From Microtetraspora sp. NBRC 16547 (GTDB taxonomy: Bacteria > Actinomycetota > Actinomycetes > Streptosporangiales > Streptosporangiaceae): DNA of 64,000 nucleotides. The translations under genes were made by a program, and so were the position numbers. The stretch is from contig NZ_BSSE01000032.1 of assembly GCF_030268965.1 (NCBI RefSeq), positions 1 to 64,000 of the forward strand, given 5' to 3'. Positions within the stretch are counted from its first letter, which is position 1. Each line of letters starts with the position of its first letter. The notes below the pieces were generated by a model that saw only the letters and a list, made by a program, of their open reading frames with translations, had not been told where the DNA came from and made no database searches. Shown here in pieces: positions 42,898 through 51,632 of this stretch.

Positions 42898-44325
42898 TCA
42901 GATCAGGAGCCGCTCGGCCAGGCGGGATTCGGCGGCGTCCCAGGACGCGCCGTCCCCCCGCGGCTCGTAGGTGACGAGCCGCTCGCTGTGCCGTATGAGC
43001 GCGCGGATGTCGGAGATCACGCCCTGGGCCCTGGCCTGCACCAGCGCGTTGCCGAGCGCGGCGGCCTCCACCGGGCCGGCGACCACGGGAAGGCCGGTGG
43101 CGTCGGCGGTCATCTGGCACAGGAGCGCGTTGCGCGCCCCGCCGCCGACGACGTGGACGACATCCGCCGCCTGGCCGCTGAGCCGTACGGCGTCGCGGAG
43201 CGTGCGGCGGTAGGCGAGGGCCAGCCCCTCCAGCACGACGCGTACGGCCTCGGCCCGGTCGGCGGGCGGGCGCTGCCCGGTACGCGCGCAGAAGGCGTCG
43301 ATCCGGCCCGGCATGTCGCCCGGGGGGAGGAACGCCGGGTCGTCCGGGTCGATGACGGCCGCGAACGGCCGGGCCTGGGCGGCGGCCTCCAGCAGGCCGG
43401 GGAGGTCGCTCTCGCCCCACGCGCGCAGGCACTCCTGGAGGATCCACAGGCCCATCACGTTGCGCAGGTAGCGGACGGTGCCGTCCAGGCCGCCCTCGTT
43501 GGTGAAGTTGGCGAGCCGGCTCGCCTCGGTGAGCACGGGCCGGGGCAGTTCGAGGCCGACCAGCGACCAGGTGCCCGACGAGATGTAGGCGAACCGGCTG
43601 CCGCTCGCCGGGACCGCGGCCACGGCCGAGGCGGTGTCGTGTGAGGCGACCGCGGTGACCGGGGTCGCGGTGGGCAGGCCGATCTCGGCGGCTGTCTCCG
43701 GGCGGAGCGTGCCGGCCGGGGCGCCCGGCGGCCGCAGCGCGGGCAGCACCCGTGACGGGATGCCCAGCCGAGCGGCCAGGTCGTGCGCCCAGGAGCCCGC
43801 GCACACGTCGTACAGGCCGGTCGTGGAGGCGTTGGTGACCTCGACGCCGACGGAGCCGGTCAGCCAGTACGCGAGCAGGTCGGGGATCAGCAGCAGCGTC
43901 TCGGCCCGGTCGAGGGCGGGTTCGGCGAGGAGCTGGTAGATCGTGTTGAACGGCAGGAACTGGAGGCCGCCGACCTGGTACAGCATCGCCGCGCCAAGCT
44001 CGGCCGAGACGCGTTCCATGATCCCGGCGGTCCGCTCGTCGCGGTAGTGGACGGGGTTGCCGATCAGCCGTCCGGACGCGTCGAGCAGGCCGTAGTCGAC
44101 CGCCCAGGAGTCGATGCCGATCGAGTCGACCCTCCCGGCCTTGGCCAGCCCGTCGAGCACGCCTCGGTAGAGCGCGAGGACGTCCCAGTGGAGGGTGCCG
44201 CCGACGCGGACCGGCCGGTTGGGGAAGCGGTGCGTCTCGGTGAGGTCGAGCCGGTCGCCGTCGATCCGCACGGTCATCACCCGCCCGCTGGACGCGCCGA
44301 GGTCGACTGCCGCGTAAACGCTCAT
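42898..44325 (-). CDS. rhaB: Rhamnulokinase
   Basis: The 475-residue FGGY kinase phosphorylates L-rhamnulose. The N-terminal ATPase fold starts AAVDLGASSGRVMTVRIDGDR, a rhamnulokinase-like opening. SIGIDSWAVDYGLLDASG, the HYRDERT substrate region, FAYISSGTWSLVGLEL and VVHVVGGGARNALLCQMTAD follow. The start ATG follows GAGGT. It lies 14 nt after the lacI-2 stop in the same direction, so the two are probably cotranscribed. It supplies the step between rhamnose isomerase and rhamnulose-1-phosphate aldolase, encoded nearby on the other strand. Confidence 0.92.
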   Translation of the reverse strand: MSVYAAVDLGASSGRVMTVRIDGDRLDLTETHRFPNRPVRVGGTLHWDVLALYRGVLDGLAKAGRVDSIGIDSWAVDYGLLDASGRLIGNPVHYRDERTAGIMERVSAELGAAMLYQVGGLQFLPFNTIYQLLAEPALDRAETLLLIPDLLAYWLTGSVGVEVTNASTTGLYDVCAGSWAHDLAARLGIPSRVLPALRPPGAPAGTLRPETAAEIGLPTATPVTAVASHDTASAVAAVPASGSRFAYISSGTWSLVGLELPRPVLTEASRLANFTNEGGLDGTVRYLRNVMGLWILQECLRAWGESDLPGLLEAAAQARPFAAVIDPDDPAFLPPGDMPGRIDAFCARTGQRPPADRAEAVRVVLEGLALAYRRTLRDAVRLSGQAADVVHVVGGGARNALLCQMTADATGLPVVAGPVEAAALGNALVQARAQGVISDIRALIRHSERLVTYEPRGDGASWDAAESRLAERLLI

Positions 44326-44339
44326 CAGGTACGTACCTC

Positions 44340-45356
44340 TCAGCGGGCGGAGCCGGTCGACTCGCGCACGACGAGCTCGGGCTGGAAGATGATCTGCTGG
44401 TGGGCGTGCGTGTCCGGGTTGTCGCACTCGTCGAGCAGCAGCTCGGTGGCGATCTGGCCGAGCCGGTGCGTCGGCTGCCGGATCGAGCTGAGCGACACGG
44501 CGGAGGCCGCGGCGAACTCGATGTCGTCGTAGCCGATCAGGGCGACGTCGCCGGGGACGCGTACTCCGGCGAGGAGCAGGCCGCGGAGCAGGCCCATGGC
44601 GAGCAGGTCGTTGGCGCAGAAGACCGCCTCGGGAAGGCGCCCGGCGGCGAGCATCCGCTCGGCGGCCCGCTGCCCGGCGCGGGCGGTCATGGCCGGCATC
44701 TCGACCACCTCCAGCGTGGCGGCGGGGTCGAGCCCGGCCGCGAGCACGGCCTGCCGCGCGCCTGTCGCGCGCTCGCGGCACTGCCGGATGCTCAGCGGGC
44801 CGGTGAGGTGGCAGATGCGCCGGGCGCCGCGTTCGAGCAGGTGGGCCATCGCCATCTGGCCGCCGCCCTCGTCGTTGACGGTGACCGAGCACTGGTCGGG
44901 GCGGTGCGCCGGATGGTCCACGAGGACGACGCTGATGCCGCGCTCGCGCAGCCGGTCGAACCGGGCCGGATCGTCGTCCGACGGGGTGATGAGGACGCCG
45001 CGCACCCGTTGCTCGGCGAGGACGAGAAGGTTGCGCTCCTCCTTGTCGAGCGAGCCGGCCGAGTTGCCGAGGATCACCGCGTAGCCGAGCGCGCTCGCGG
45101 TCTCCTCGACGCCCGCCGCGACGTCGGTGAAGAACGGGTTGCCGATGTCCATGACCGACAGGCCGATGGTCCGGCTGTGCCCCGCGCGCAGCGTCGACGC
45201 CGAGCCGTGCCGGACGAAGCCCAGCTCGCGGATCGCCTCCTCGACGCGCTCGCGGGTGGCCGGGGCGACGAGTTCCGGCCGGTTGAGCGCGTTGGAGACC
45301 GTGCCCGGAGACACCCCCGCGCGCTGGGCGACCTCCTTGATGGTCACGGAGCCCAA
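44340..45356 (-). CDS. LacI-family transcriptional regulator 2
   Basis: The 338-residue regulator has a LacI HTH (TIKEVAQRAGVSPGTVSNAL), a hinge and a sugar-binding sensor domain (TIGLSVMDIGNPFFTDVAAGV, ALIGYDDIEFAAA). The TTG start follows GGAGGGG closely, and GTG 45347 is an alternative. TTAAAACG boxes lie before its own gene, before the rhamnose operon and before the secreted M28-like gene, which suggests it controls rhamnose catabolism and part of substrate breakdown. Confidence 0.88.
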   Translation of the reverse strand: MGSVTIKEVAQRAGVSPGTVSNALNRPELVAPATRERVEEAIRELGFVRHGSASTLRAGHSRTIGLSVMDIGNPFFTDVAAGVEETASALGYAVILGNSAGSLDKEERNLLVLAEQRVRGVLITPSDDDPARFDRLRERGISVVLVDHPAHRPDQCSVTVNDEGGGQMAMAHLLERGARRICHLTGPLSIRQCRERATGARQAVLAAGLDPAATLEVVEMPAMTARAGQRAAERMLAAGRLPEAVFCANDLLAMGLLRGLLLAGVRVPGDVALIGYDDIEFAAASAVSLSSIRQPTHRLGQIATELLLDECDNPDTHAHQQIIFQPELVVRESTGSAR

Positions 45357-45382
45357 CTGTCCCCTCCTCGATCGAGAGTCTA

Positions 45383-45396
45383 TTAAAACGTGTTAG
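45383..45396. promoter_or_regulatory. TTAAAACG box upstream of lacI-2
   Basis: TTAAAACGTGTTAG, a near-palindromic 14-mer, lies 27 nt before the lacI-2 start. It matches the half-site at 45544 and at 32149, and points to autoregulation. Confidence 0.6.
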
Positions 45397-45543
45397 AGAG
45401 ATTTGGCAAGACCCTAGCGGAAATCGCAGCTCATCGCGGGTGTGTCAGTACCTTTGCGCAGGCCGGATAACGCGTTGGAAACGACCGGCTCGCCCCCCAT
45501 TGACAAGCTTCTAGCAGCCCGATTACCGTCCCGGGGCAGCTCG

Positions 45544-45557
45544 TTAAAACGTTTTTA
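45544..45557. promoter_or_regulatory. TTAAAACG box upstream of the rhamnose operon
   Basis: TTAAAACGTTTTTA is the best palindrome of the three boxes (TTAAAACGTTTTAA with one mismatch). It lies 9-18 nt before the truncated ABC ATPase start, so it is the operator of the original transporter-isomerase-aldolase operon. Confidence 0.65.
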
Positions 45558-45565
45558 GAAATGGG

Positions 45566-45727
45566 GTGGCCGCGGTGACCGAGCCGCCCGGAGGCGACGC
45601 GCCGCCCGTCCTCGCGCTGCGCGATGTGAGCAAGGCGTTCGGCGCCGTCCAGGCGCTGCGCGGAGTCTCGCTGGAGCTTTACGCCGGAGAGGCGCACGCC
45701 CTCCGCGGAGTTTTCCCTCTCGACTGA
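45566..45727 (+). pseudogene. Sugar ABC transporter ATPase, N-terminal stump
   Basis: The 53 codons from GTG read through LALRDVSKAFGAVQALRGVS, then LELYAGEAHAL. This is the invariant start of Mgl/Rha-type sugar ATPases, which continue VGENGAGKST. Here the sequence jumps from AHAL to RGVFPLD and a stop, just before the Walker A motif. The rest of the ATPase and, by inference, the permease and binding-protein genes normally found in this operon type are missing. Rhamnose isomerase starts 12 nt later. A deletion has fused the operon start to its catabolic genes. Confidence 0.8.
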
Positions 45728-45739
45728 ACCGGGGGTTCG

Positions 45740-46897
45740 ATGAACGACATCAAGGCGGCGCTGCGGCGGCAGTCCATCGAGACGCCGTCATGGGCGTACG
45801 GGAACAGCGGCACCCGGTTCAAGGTGTTCGCGCAGGAGGGCGTGCCGCGCGACCCGTACGAGAAGCTGGCGGACGCGGCCCAGGTCCACGCGTTCACGGG
45901 GACGGCGCCGCGGGTCTCGCTGCACATCCCGTGGGACAAGGTGGACGACTACGGCGACCTCGCCCGGCACGCGACCGACCTCGGCGTGCGGATCGGCGCG
46001 ATCAACGCCAACGTGTTCCAGGACGACGACTACCGGCTCGGCAGCGTCACCAACCCGGACCCGGCGGTGCGCCGCAAGGCGCTGGACCACCTGCTGGAGT
46101 GCGTGGACATCATGGACCACACCGGGTCGGACACGCTCAAGCTGTGGTTCTCCGACGGGACGAACTACCCCGGCCAGGACGACATCCGCGCCCGGCAGGA
46201 CCGGCTCGCCGAGGCGCTCTCCGCGGTGTACGACCGTTTGGGAGGGGACCAGAGCTTCCTGCTTGAGTACAAGTTCTTCGAGCCCGCGTTCTACACGACG
46301 GACGTCCCGGACTGGGGCACGGCGTACGCGCACTGCCTGCGGCTCGGGCCCAAGGCCCAGGTCGTGGTCGACACCGGCCACCACGCGCCGGGGACGAACA
46401 TCGAGTTCATCGTGGCGTTCCTGCTGCGCGAGGGGAAGCTCGGCGCGTTCGACTTCAACTCCCGCTTCTACGCCGACGACGACCTGATGGTGGGCGCGGC
46501 CGACCCGTTCCAGCTCTTCCGCATCATGTACGAGGTCGTCCGGGGCGGCGGGTACGACCCGGACTCGGGCGTGGCGTTCATGCTCGACCAGTGCCACAAC
46601 ATCGAGCCGAAGATCCCCGGCCAGATCCGCTCTGTGATGAACGTGCAGGAGGCCACCGCCAAGGCGTTGCTGGTGGACGGCGACGCCCTCGCCGCGGCCC
46701 AGGCGGCCGGTGACGTGCTGGGCGCGAACGCCGTGCTGATGGACGCCTACAACACCGACGTCCGGCCGATGCTCGCCGAGTTGCGCGAGGAGCAGGGGCT
46801 GGCCCGCGACCCGATGGCGGCCTACGCCCGCTCGGGCTACGCCGAGAAGATCCGTGCTGAGCGGGTGGGCGGTCGCCAGGCTGGCTGGGGCGCCTGA
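45740..46897 (+). CDS. rhaI: L-rhamnose isomerase
   Basis: The 385-residue enzyme interconverts L-rhamnose and L-rhamnulose. It matches the Pseudomonas-type RhaI (xylose-isomerase-like TIM barrel): RVSLHIPWDKVDDYGDL, IGAINANVFQDDDYRLGS, LKLWFSDGTNYPGQDD, LLEYKFFEPAFY (metal-binding Glu), VVVDTGHHAPGTNIE and FDFNSRFYADDDLMVGAADPFQLFRI. It starts after CCGGGGG. It is the first intact gene of the deleted rhamnose operon and precedes the aldolase/dehydrogenase. Confidence 0.93.
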   Translation: MNDIKAALRRQSIETPSWAYGNSGTRFKVFAQEGVPRDPYEKLADAAQVHAFTGTAPRVSLHIPWDKVDDYGDLARHATDLGVRIGAINANVFQDDDYRLGSVTNPDPAVRRKALDHLLECVDIMDHTGSDTLKLWFSDGTNYPGQDDIRARQDRLAEALSAVYDRLGGDQSFLLEYKFFEPAFYTTDVPDWGTAYAHCLRLGPKAQVVVDTGHHAPGTNIEFIVAFLLREGKLGAFDFNSRFYADDDLMVGAADPFQLFRIMYEVVRGGGYDPDSGVAFMLDQCHNIEPKIPGQIRSVMNVQEATAKALLVDGDALAAAQAAGDVLGANAVLMDAYNTDVRPMLAELREEQGLARDPMAAYARSGYAEKIRAERVGGRQAGWGA

Positions 46898-46937
46898 CAC
46901 CATCGTGGGCGTATTGACACACTTTGGGGGATATTTC

Positions 46938-49016
46938 ATGAGTTTGCCGGTTGAAGAGCTGCTGAACCGGTCGCACCGGCTCGGGGCCGACCCGCGCAAC
47001 ACCAACTTCGCCGGAGGCAACACCTCGGCCAAGGGCACGGCCGTCGACCCGGTGACCGGGGCCGATGTCGAGCTGATGTGGGTCAAGGGGTCGGGCGGCG
47101 ACCTCGGCACGCTCACCGAGGCCGGCCTCGCCGTACTCCGCCTGGACCGGCTGCGCGCGCTGACCGGCGTCTACCCGGGCGTCGAACGCGAGGACGAGAT
47201 GGTCGCCGCGTTCGAGTTCTGCGCTTTCGGCCTGGGCGGGGTGGCGGGGCCAGGACAGACAAAGCGCGGCGCCGCGCCGTCCATCGACACCGCGATGCAC
47301 GGCCTGGTCGAGGCCGCGCACGTGGACCACCTGCACCCCGACGCCGGCATCGCCATCGCGGCCGCCGCCGACGGCGAGGAGCTGACCCGGCGCATCTTCG
47401 GCGACCGCGTCGTCTGGGTGCCCTGGCGGCGGCCCGGCTTCCAGCTCGGCCTGGACATCGCCGCGATCAAGGCGGAGAACCCGCAGGCCATCGGGTGCAT
47501 CCTGGGCGGCCACGGCATCACCGCCTGGGCCGACACCTCCGCCCAGTGCGAGGCCAACTCGCTGGAGATCATCCGCACCGCCGAGGCGTACATCGCCGAG
47601 CACGGCAAGCCCGAGCCGTTCGGGCCGGTGCTGCCCGGCTACGAGCCGCTGCCGGAGGAGGAGCGGCGCGCCCGGGCCGCCGCGCTGTTCCCCATCATCC
47701 GAGGCCTGGCGAGCACCGACGTGCGGCAGGTCGGCCACTTCACCGACACCCCCGAGGTGCTGGACTTCCTGTCCCGAGCCGAGCACCCGCGCCTGGCCGC
47801 GCTCGGCACCTCCTGCCCGGACCACTTCCTGCGCACCAAGGTCGTCCCGATGGTGCTCGACCTGCCGGCGGGCGCGTCGATCGAGGAGGCCGTGGCGCGG
47901 CTGCGCGAGCGGCACGCCGCGTACCGCGAGGAGTACCGCGCCTACTACGAGCGGCACGCCGTCCCCGGCTCGCCCGCCATGCGCGGCGCCGACCCGGCGA
48001 TCGTGCTGATTCCCGGCGTCGGCATGTTCTCCTTCGGCAAGGACAAGCAGACCGCCCGGGTGGCCGGCGAGTTCTACCTCAACGCGATCAACGTGATGCG
48101 CGGTGCCGAGGCGGTCTCCGCGTACGCGCCGATCCCCGAGGTGGAGAAGTTCCGCATCGAGTACTGGGAGCTGGAGGAGGCCAAGCTGCGCCGCCTGCCC
48201 GCGCCCAAGCCGCTGGCCGGGCGGATCGCCCTGGTCACCGGCGGCGGCTCCGGCATCGGCGCCGCCACCGCGCGGCGGCTCGCCGCCGAGGGCGCCTGCG
48301 TGGTCGTCGCCGACCGCGACCTCGCCGCCGCCGAGAAGGTCGCCGCCGAGCTGGGCGCCCGCGCGTACCGGCCCTCTGACGTGGCGGTCGCCGCGGGCGT
48401 GGACGTGACCGACGAGGAGCAGATCGCCGCCGCCTTCCGGGAGGCCGTGCTGGCCTTCGGCGGCGTCGACCTGATCGTCAACAACGCGGGCCTGTCGCTG
48501 TCGCGCTCGCTGCTGGAGACCACGGTCGAGGACTGGGACCTCCAGCACGACGTCATGGCGCGCGGGTCGTTCCTGGTCTCCCGGGAGTCCGCCCGAATCA
48601 TGATCGACCAGGGCATGGGCGGCGACATCGTCTCCATCTCGTCCAAGAACTCGGTCTTCGCCGGCCCCAACAACGTCGCGTACGGCGCGGCGAAGGCCGA
48701 CCAGGCGCACCAGGTGCGGCTGCTCGCCGCCGAGCTGGGCGAGCACGGCATCCGGGTCAACGGCGTCAACCCCGACGGTGTGGTCCGCGGCTCCGGCATC
48801 TTCGCCTCCGGCTGGGGCGCCAACCGCGCCGCCGTGTACGGCGTGCCGGAGGAGAAGCTCGGCGAGTTCTACGCCCAGCGGACCCTGCTCAAGCGCGAGG
48901 TGCTGCCCGAGCACATCGCCGCGGCGGTCTTCGCGCTCACCGGCGGAGACCTGTCGCTGACCACCGGACTGCACATCCCGGTGGACGCCGGCGTGGCGGC
49001 GGCCTTCCTCCGCTGA
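46938..49016 (+). CDS. rhaD: Bifunctional rhamnulose-1-phosphate aldolase/short-chain dehydrogenase
   Basis: The 692-residue fusion has a class II aldolase half (NTNFAGGNTSAKG, VDHLHPDAGIAIAAA, a GGHGITAW metal region, residues 1-400). A short-chain dehydrogenase half follows from about residue 430 (IALVTGGGSGIGAATARRLA, LIVNNAGLSLSRS, SISSKNSVFAG, YGAAKADQAHQ with the catalytic Tyr/Lys, GLHIPVDAG). Fusions of this type cleave rhamnulose-1-phosphate and convert L-lactaldehyde to lactate. ATG 46938 follows TTGGGGG. It lies 40 nt after rhaI and completes the isomerase-kinase-aldolase pathway. Confidence 0.92.
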   Translation: MSLPVEELLNRSHRLGADPRNTNFAGGNTSAKGTAVDPVTGADVELMWVKGSGGDLGTLTEAGLAVLRLDRLRALTGVYPGVEREDEMVAAFEFCAFGLGGVAGPGQTKRGAAPSIDTAMHGLVEAAHVDHLHPDAGIAIAAAADGEELTRRIFGDRVVWVPWRRPGFQLGLDIAAIKAENPQAIGCILGGHGITAWADTSAQCEANSLEIIRTAEAYIAEHGKPEPFGPVLPGYEPLPEEERRARAAALFPIIRGLASTDVRQVGHFTDTPEVLDFLSRAEHPRLAALGTSCPDHFLRTKVVPMVLDLPAGASIEEAVARLRERHAAYREEYRAYYERHAVPGSPAMRGADPAIVLIPGVGMFSFGKDKQTARVAGEFYLNAINVMRGAEAVSAYAPIPEVEKFRIEYWELEEAKLRRLPAPKPLAGRIALVTGGGSGIGAATARRLAAEGACVVVADRDLAAAEKVAAELGARAYRPSDVAVAAGVDVTDEEQIAAAFREAVLAFGGVDLIVNNAGLSLSRSLLETTVEDWDLQHDVMARGSFLVSRESARIMIDQGMGGDIVSISSKNSVFAGPNNVAYGAAKADQAHQVRLLAAELGEHGIRVNGVNPDGVVRGSGIFASGWGANRAAVYGVPEEKLGEFYAQRTLLKREVLPEHIAAAVFALTGGDLSLTTGLHIPVDAGVAAAFLR

Positions 49017-49020
49017 CACG

Positions 49021-49060
49021 GCGCGGACGCCCGTGACACAGCGCGGACGCCCGTGACACA
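49021..49060. repeat. Two exact 20-bp tandem copies
   Basis: GCGCGGACGCCCGTGACACA occurs twice in direct succession right after the aldolase stop. Its core GCGGACGCC recurs in the following terminator hairpin, so the copies may have arisen by slippage from the terminator arm. Confidence 0.85.
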
Positions 49061-49064
49061 ACAA

Positions 49065-49100
49065 CGCGGACGCCACCCCTCGCGAGGGGTGGCGTCCGCG
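49065..49100 (+). terminator. Long palindromic terminator of the rhamnose operon
   Basis: A 36-nt perfect palindrome is built from GCGGACGCCACCCCTCG and its complement with no spacer, ending just past the rhamnose operon. It will form a long GC-rich hairpin in RNA. The 150 nt that follow, up to the convergent E1-like gene, hold nothing else I can support. Confidence 0.82.
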
Positions 49101-49248
49101 CTGTTCGCTCAGCTCGGGCGGCGGCCGGGAACGAGCGGCACGGCCAGTAGCGGCGCCACCGCGCGAAGGTCAGGCCGACGCCGACGCCGGAGAATCAGAC
49201 CTTGGTATCCCGCTGATCCGCCGACGCCGTCTCAGTCCGTCGAGTTCG

Positions 49249-51570
49249 TCAGCCGGCCAGGTCCAGCGCGGCGGCGATGATGCTGTCGGCGTTCAGCCCG
49301 TGGTACCGGTAGACGTCGTCGAGCGACCCCGACTGGCCGAAGCGGGTGACGCCCAGCGCCGTGGTCGGCACCCGGTTGACGGTCGCGAGGAAGGACAGGG
49401 TGTGGGGATGCCCGTCGAGCACCGTGACGAGGGGAGCGGCTCGATCGGCGGGGAACGCCTGGTCCAGCACCCACGACTCGGCCTGCTCATGGCCTTGACG
49501 GGCCCGCACCGCCCGGTACAGCAGGTCGGGGCTCGTCACGCAGACCACGTCCGCCGGAATGCCGAGCCGGTCCAGCCGGTCCGCCGCGGCCAGCGCCTCC
49601 GGCACCACCGCCCCCATCGCGGCGAGCGTGACCTTGGGGTTCTCCGCGCGCCGCAGCGGATACGCGCCCGCGACCACCTGCCGCCTGCGCCGTTCCCGCG
49701 CCGCGGGGTCGGCGGGTACGGCCGCCAGGGTCTGATCGATGGGACGCGTGGACAGCCGCAGATAGGCCGAGGTGCCGTCCGGCTTGCCCAGCCGGGCCAG
49801 GCCGGCGAGCAGCGTCCACTCGGTGTCGATGGCGAACGCCGGTTCGTAGTAGACGCAGCCCGGTTGTTCCAGGCCGATCGACGGTGTCTTGATCGACTGG
49901 TGCGCGCCGCCTTCCGACGCCAGCGAGACGCCGGACGGCGTGCCGACCAGGATCGACTGCCCGCCGGCGTAGATGCCGTAGGACCACGGCTCCAGCGCGC
50001 GTTCCACGAACGGGTCGTAGAGCACGCCGATCGGGAGCAGCGGCTGTCCCCACCGGCTCCAGGTCGTGCCCAGTTCCCCGATCAGGCTGACGAGGTTGGT
50101 CTCCGCGATCCCCAGTTCGATGTGCTGGCCGGTCGGTTTCTCCTCCCAGTGCAGGATGGTCTCGGCGTCGTCGGCGAACCAGTTGAGGCGCTCGTTGACC
50201 GACCAGACGCCGACTTTGTTCACCCAGCCTCCGAGGTTGGTCGACGAGCTGACATCCGGGCTCACGGTGACCACTCGCTTGGCCGCCTCCGGCGCCGCCC
50301 GCGTCAGGTCGAGCAGCGTACGCCCCAGGGCGGCCTGGGTGGTCGCGGTGCCCGACGGCGTGCGCCCGATGTCGGCGGGCAGCTCGGGAGGCTGGATCGA
50401 CGGCGTCTCCGGCCTCCGCAGCCGCTCCGCCGCCCGCGCGCAGAGGGCGTGCGCCGCGCTGTCCGGCGAGAAGGCCCGCCACGGGTCGTCCAGGTCGCCG
50501 CCCACCCGGTCCGCCAGCTCCTGCATCTGCCGCTCGGTCAGCAGCGCGGAGTGGTTCTGCGGGTGACCCCTGGTCGCCAGGCCGTACCCCTTGACGGTGT
50601 AGGCGAAGATCACCGTGGGACGCGTGTCGTCGATGGAGGAGAACGCCCGGTCCAGGGCCTCCAGATCGTGGCCGCCCAAGTTCGCGATCGCGTCCACCAA
50701 CGTGTCGTCGTCGACCTGGTCGACCAGCGCCTGGATCTCCGCCGCGCCCCGTCCCACCCCGGCGAGCCGCCGCCGGAGCTCCTGCGCGCCGCACCGCAGC
50801 AGCCGCTGATATTCGGGATTGGACATCTCGTCGATCCGCCTGCGCAGCTCCGCCCCGCCCGGCCGGGCGAACAGCTCCTCGAGCAGCTGCCCGTACTTGA
50901 CGGTGATCACCTGCCAGCCCGCCGCCGCGAACATGCCCTGCAGCTTGTCGGCCGCGATGTTGGGCACCACCCGGTCCAGCGACTGCCGGTTCAGGTCGAC
51001 GACCCACACCACCTCCCCGAGTTCGCCGACCGTGGGGTCGAGCACGGCCTCCCAGACCGCGCCCTCGTCGAGTTCGGCGTCGCCGACCAGTGAGTACTGG
51101 CGGCCGGTGCCGGTGCCGCCCAGCACGGTGTCGACGTAGCGACGCGACAGGGCGCCCCAGATCGGCGCGGTCGCCCCGATCCCGACCGAGCCGGTCGAGT
51201 AGTCCACCGGGTCGGGGTCCTTGATCCGGCTCGGATAGCTCTGCAGCCCGCCGAACTCCCGCAACCGGGGCAGGTACGACGCGTCCAGCCAGCCGAGGAG
51301 GTAGTTGATCGAGTGGAGCACCGGTGACGCGTGCGGCTTCACCGACACCCGGTCCTCGGGCCGCAGATGCCGGAACCACAAGGTCGTCATGATCGACACC
51401 ATCGACGCCGAGGACGCCTGGTGACCGCCGACCTTCAAACCCGAGGGGTTCTCCCGCACCCGGTTCGCGTGGTGGATGAGGGCTGAGGAAAGCCAGAGCA
51501 CGCGGCTCTCCACCTCACCCAGCACCGCGAACTCACTGGTCGTCCGCGGGCTGGTCACCGGGCTGGTCAT
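49249..51570 (-). CDS. Transketolase-like/pyruvate dehydrogenase E1-type enzyme
   Basis: The 773-residue thiamine-diphosphate enzyme has an N-terminal domain with KVGGHQASSASMVSIMTTLWF and a TPP-binding region containing VGDAELDEGAVWEAVLD (GDxE) and VVDLNRQSLDRVV. A pyrimidine-binding domain follows (IELGIAETNLVSLIGELGTTW) and a transketolase C-terminal domain with VVCVTSPDLLYRAVRARQG. It resembles homodimeric AceE but is about 120-150 residues shorter than AceE. No E2 or E3 gene is adjacent. The divergent Lrp-type gene is its likely regulator. The 2-oxoacid substrate is not known. Confidence 0.85.
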   Translation of the reverse strand: MTSPVTSPRTTSEFAVLGEVESRVLWLSSALIHHANRVRENPSGLKVGGHQASSASMVSIMTTLWFRHLRPEDRVSVKPHASPVLHSINYLLGWLDASYLPRLREFGGLQSYPSRIKDPDPVDYSTGSVGIGATAPIWGALSRRYVDTVLGGTGTGRQYSLVGDAELDEGAVWEAVLDPTVGELGEVVWVVDLNRQSLDRVVPNIAADKLQGMFAAAGWQVITVKYGQLLEELFARPGGAELRRRIDEMSNPEYQRLLRCGAQELRRRLAGVGRGAAEIQALVDQVDDDTLVDAIANLGGHDLEALDRAFSSIDDTRPTVIFAYTVKGYGLATRGHPQNHSALLTERQMQELADRVGGDLDDPWRAFSPDSAAHALCARAAERLRRPETPSIQPPELPADIGRTPSGTATTQAALGRTLLDLTRAAPEAAKRVVTVSPDVSSSTNLGGWVNKVGVWSVNERLNWFADDAETILHWEEKPTGQHIELGIAETNLVSLIGELGTTWSRWGQPLLPIGVLYDPFVERALEPWSYGIYAGGQSILVGTPSGVSLASEGGAHQSIKTPSIGLEQPGCVYYEPAFAIDTEWTLLAGLARLGKPDGTSAYLRLSTRPIDQTLAAVPADPAARERRRRQVVAGAYPLRRAENPKVTLAAMGAVVPEALAAADRLDRLGIPADVVCVTSPDLLYRAVRARQGHEQAESWVLDQAFPADRAAPLVTVLDGHPHTLSFLATVNRVPTTALGVTRFGQSGSLDDVYRYHGLNADSIIAAALDLAG

Positions 51571-51632
51571 CGTGTGTGCACCCTTCACTGGCGTTTCGGA
51601 TGCCCAAAATTCAAGCAATGACATGGGTGTTT

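Noticed and set aside
46578-49076. An 832-codon minus-strand open frame opposite the rhamnose operon
   Set aside because: It is mirror-frame sequence across two well-recognised enzymes, with no start site or domain.
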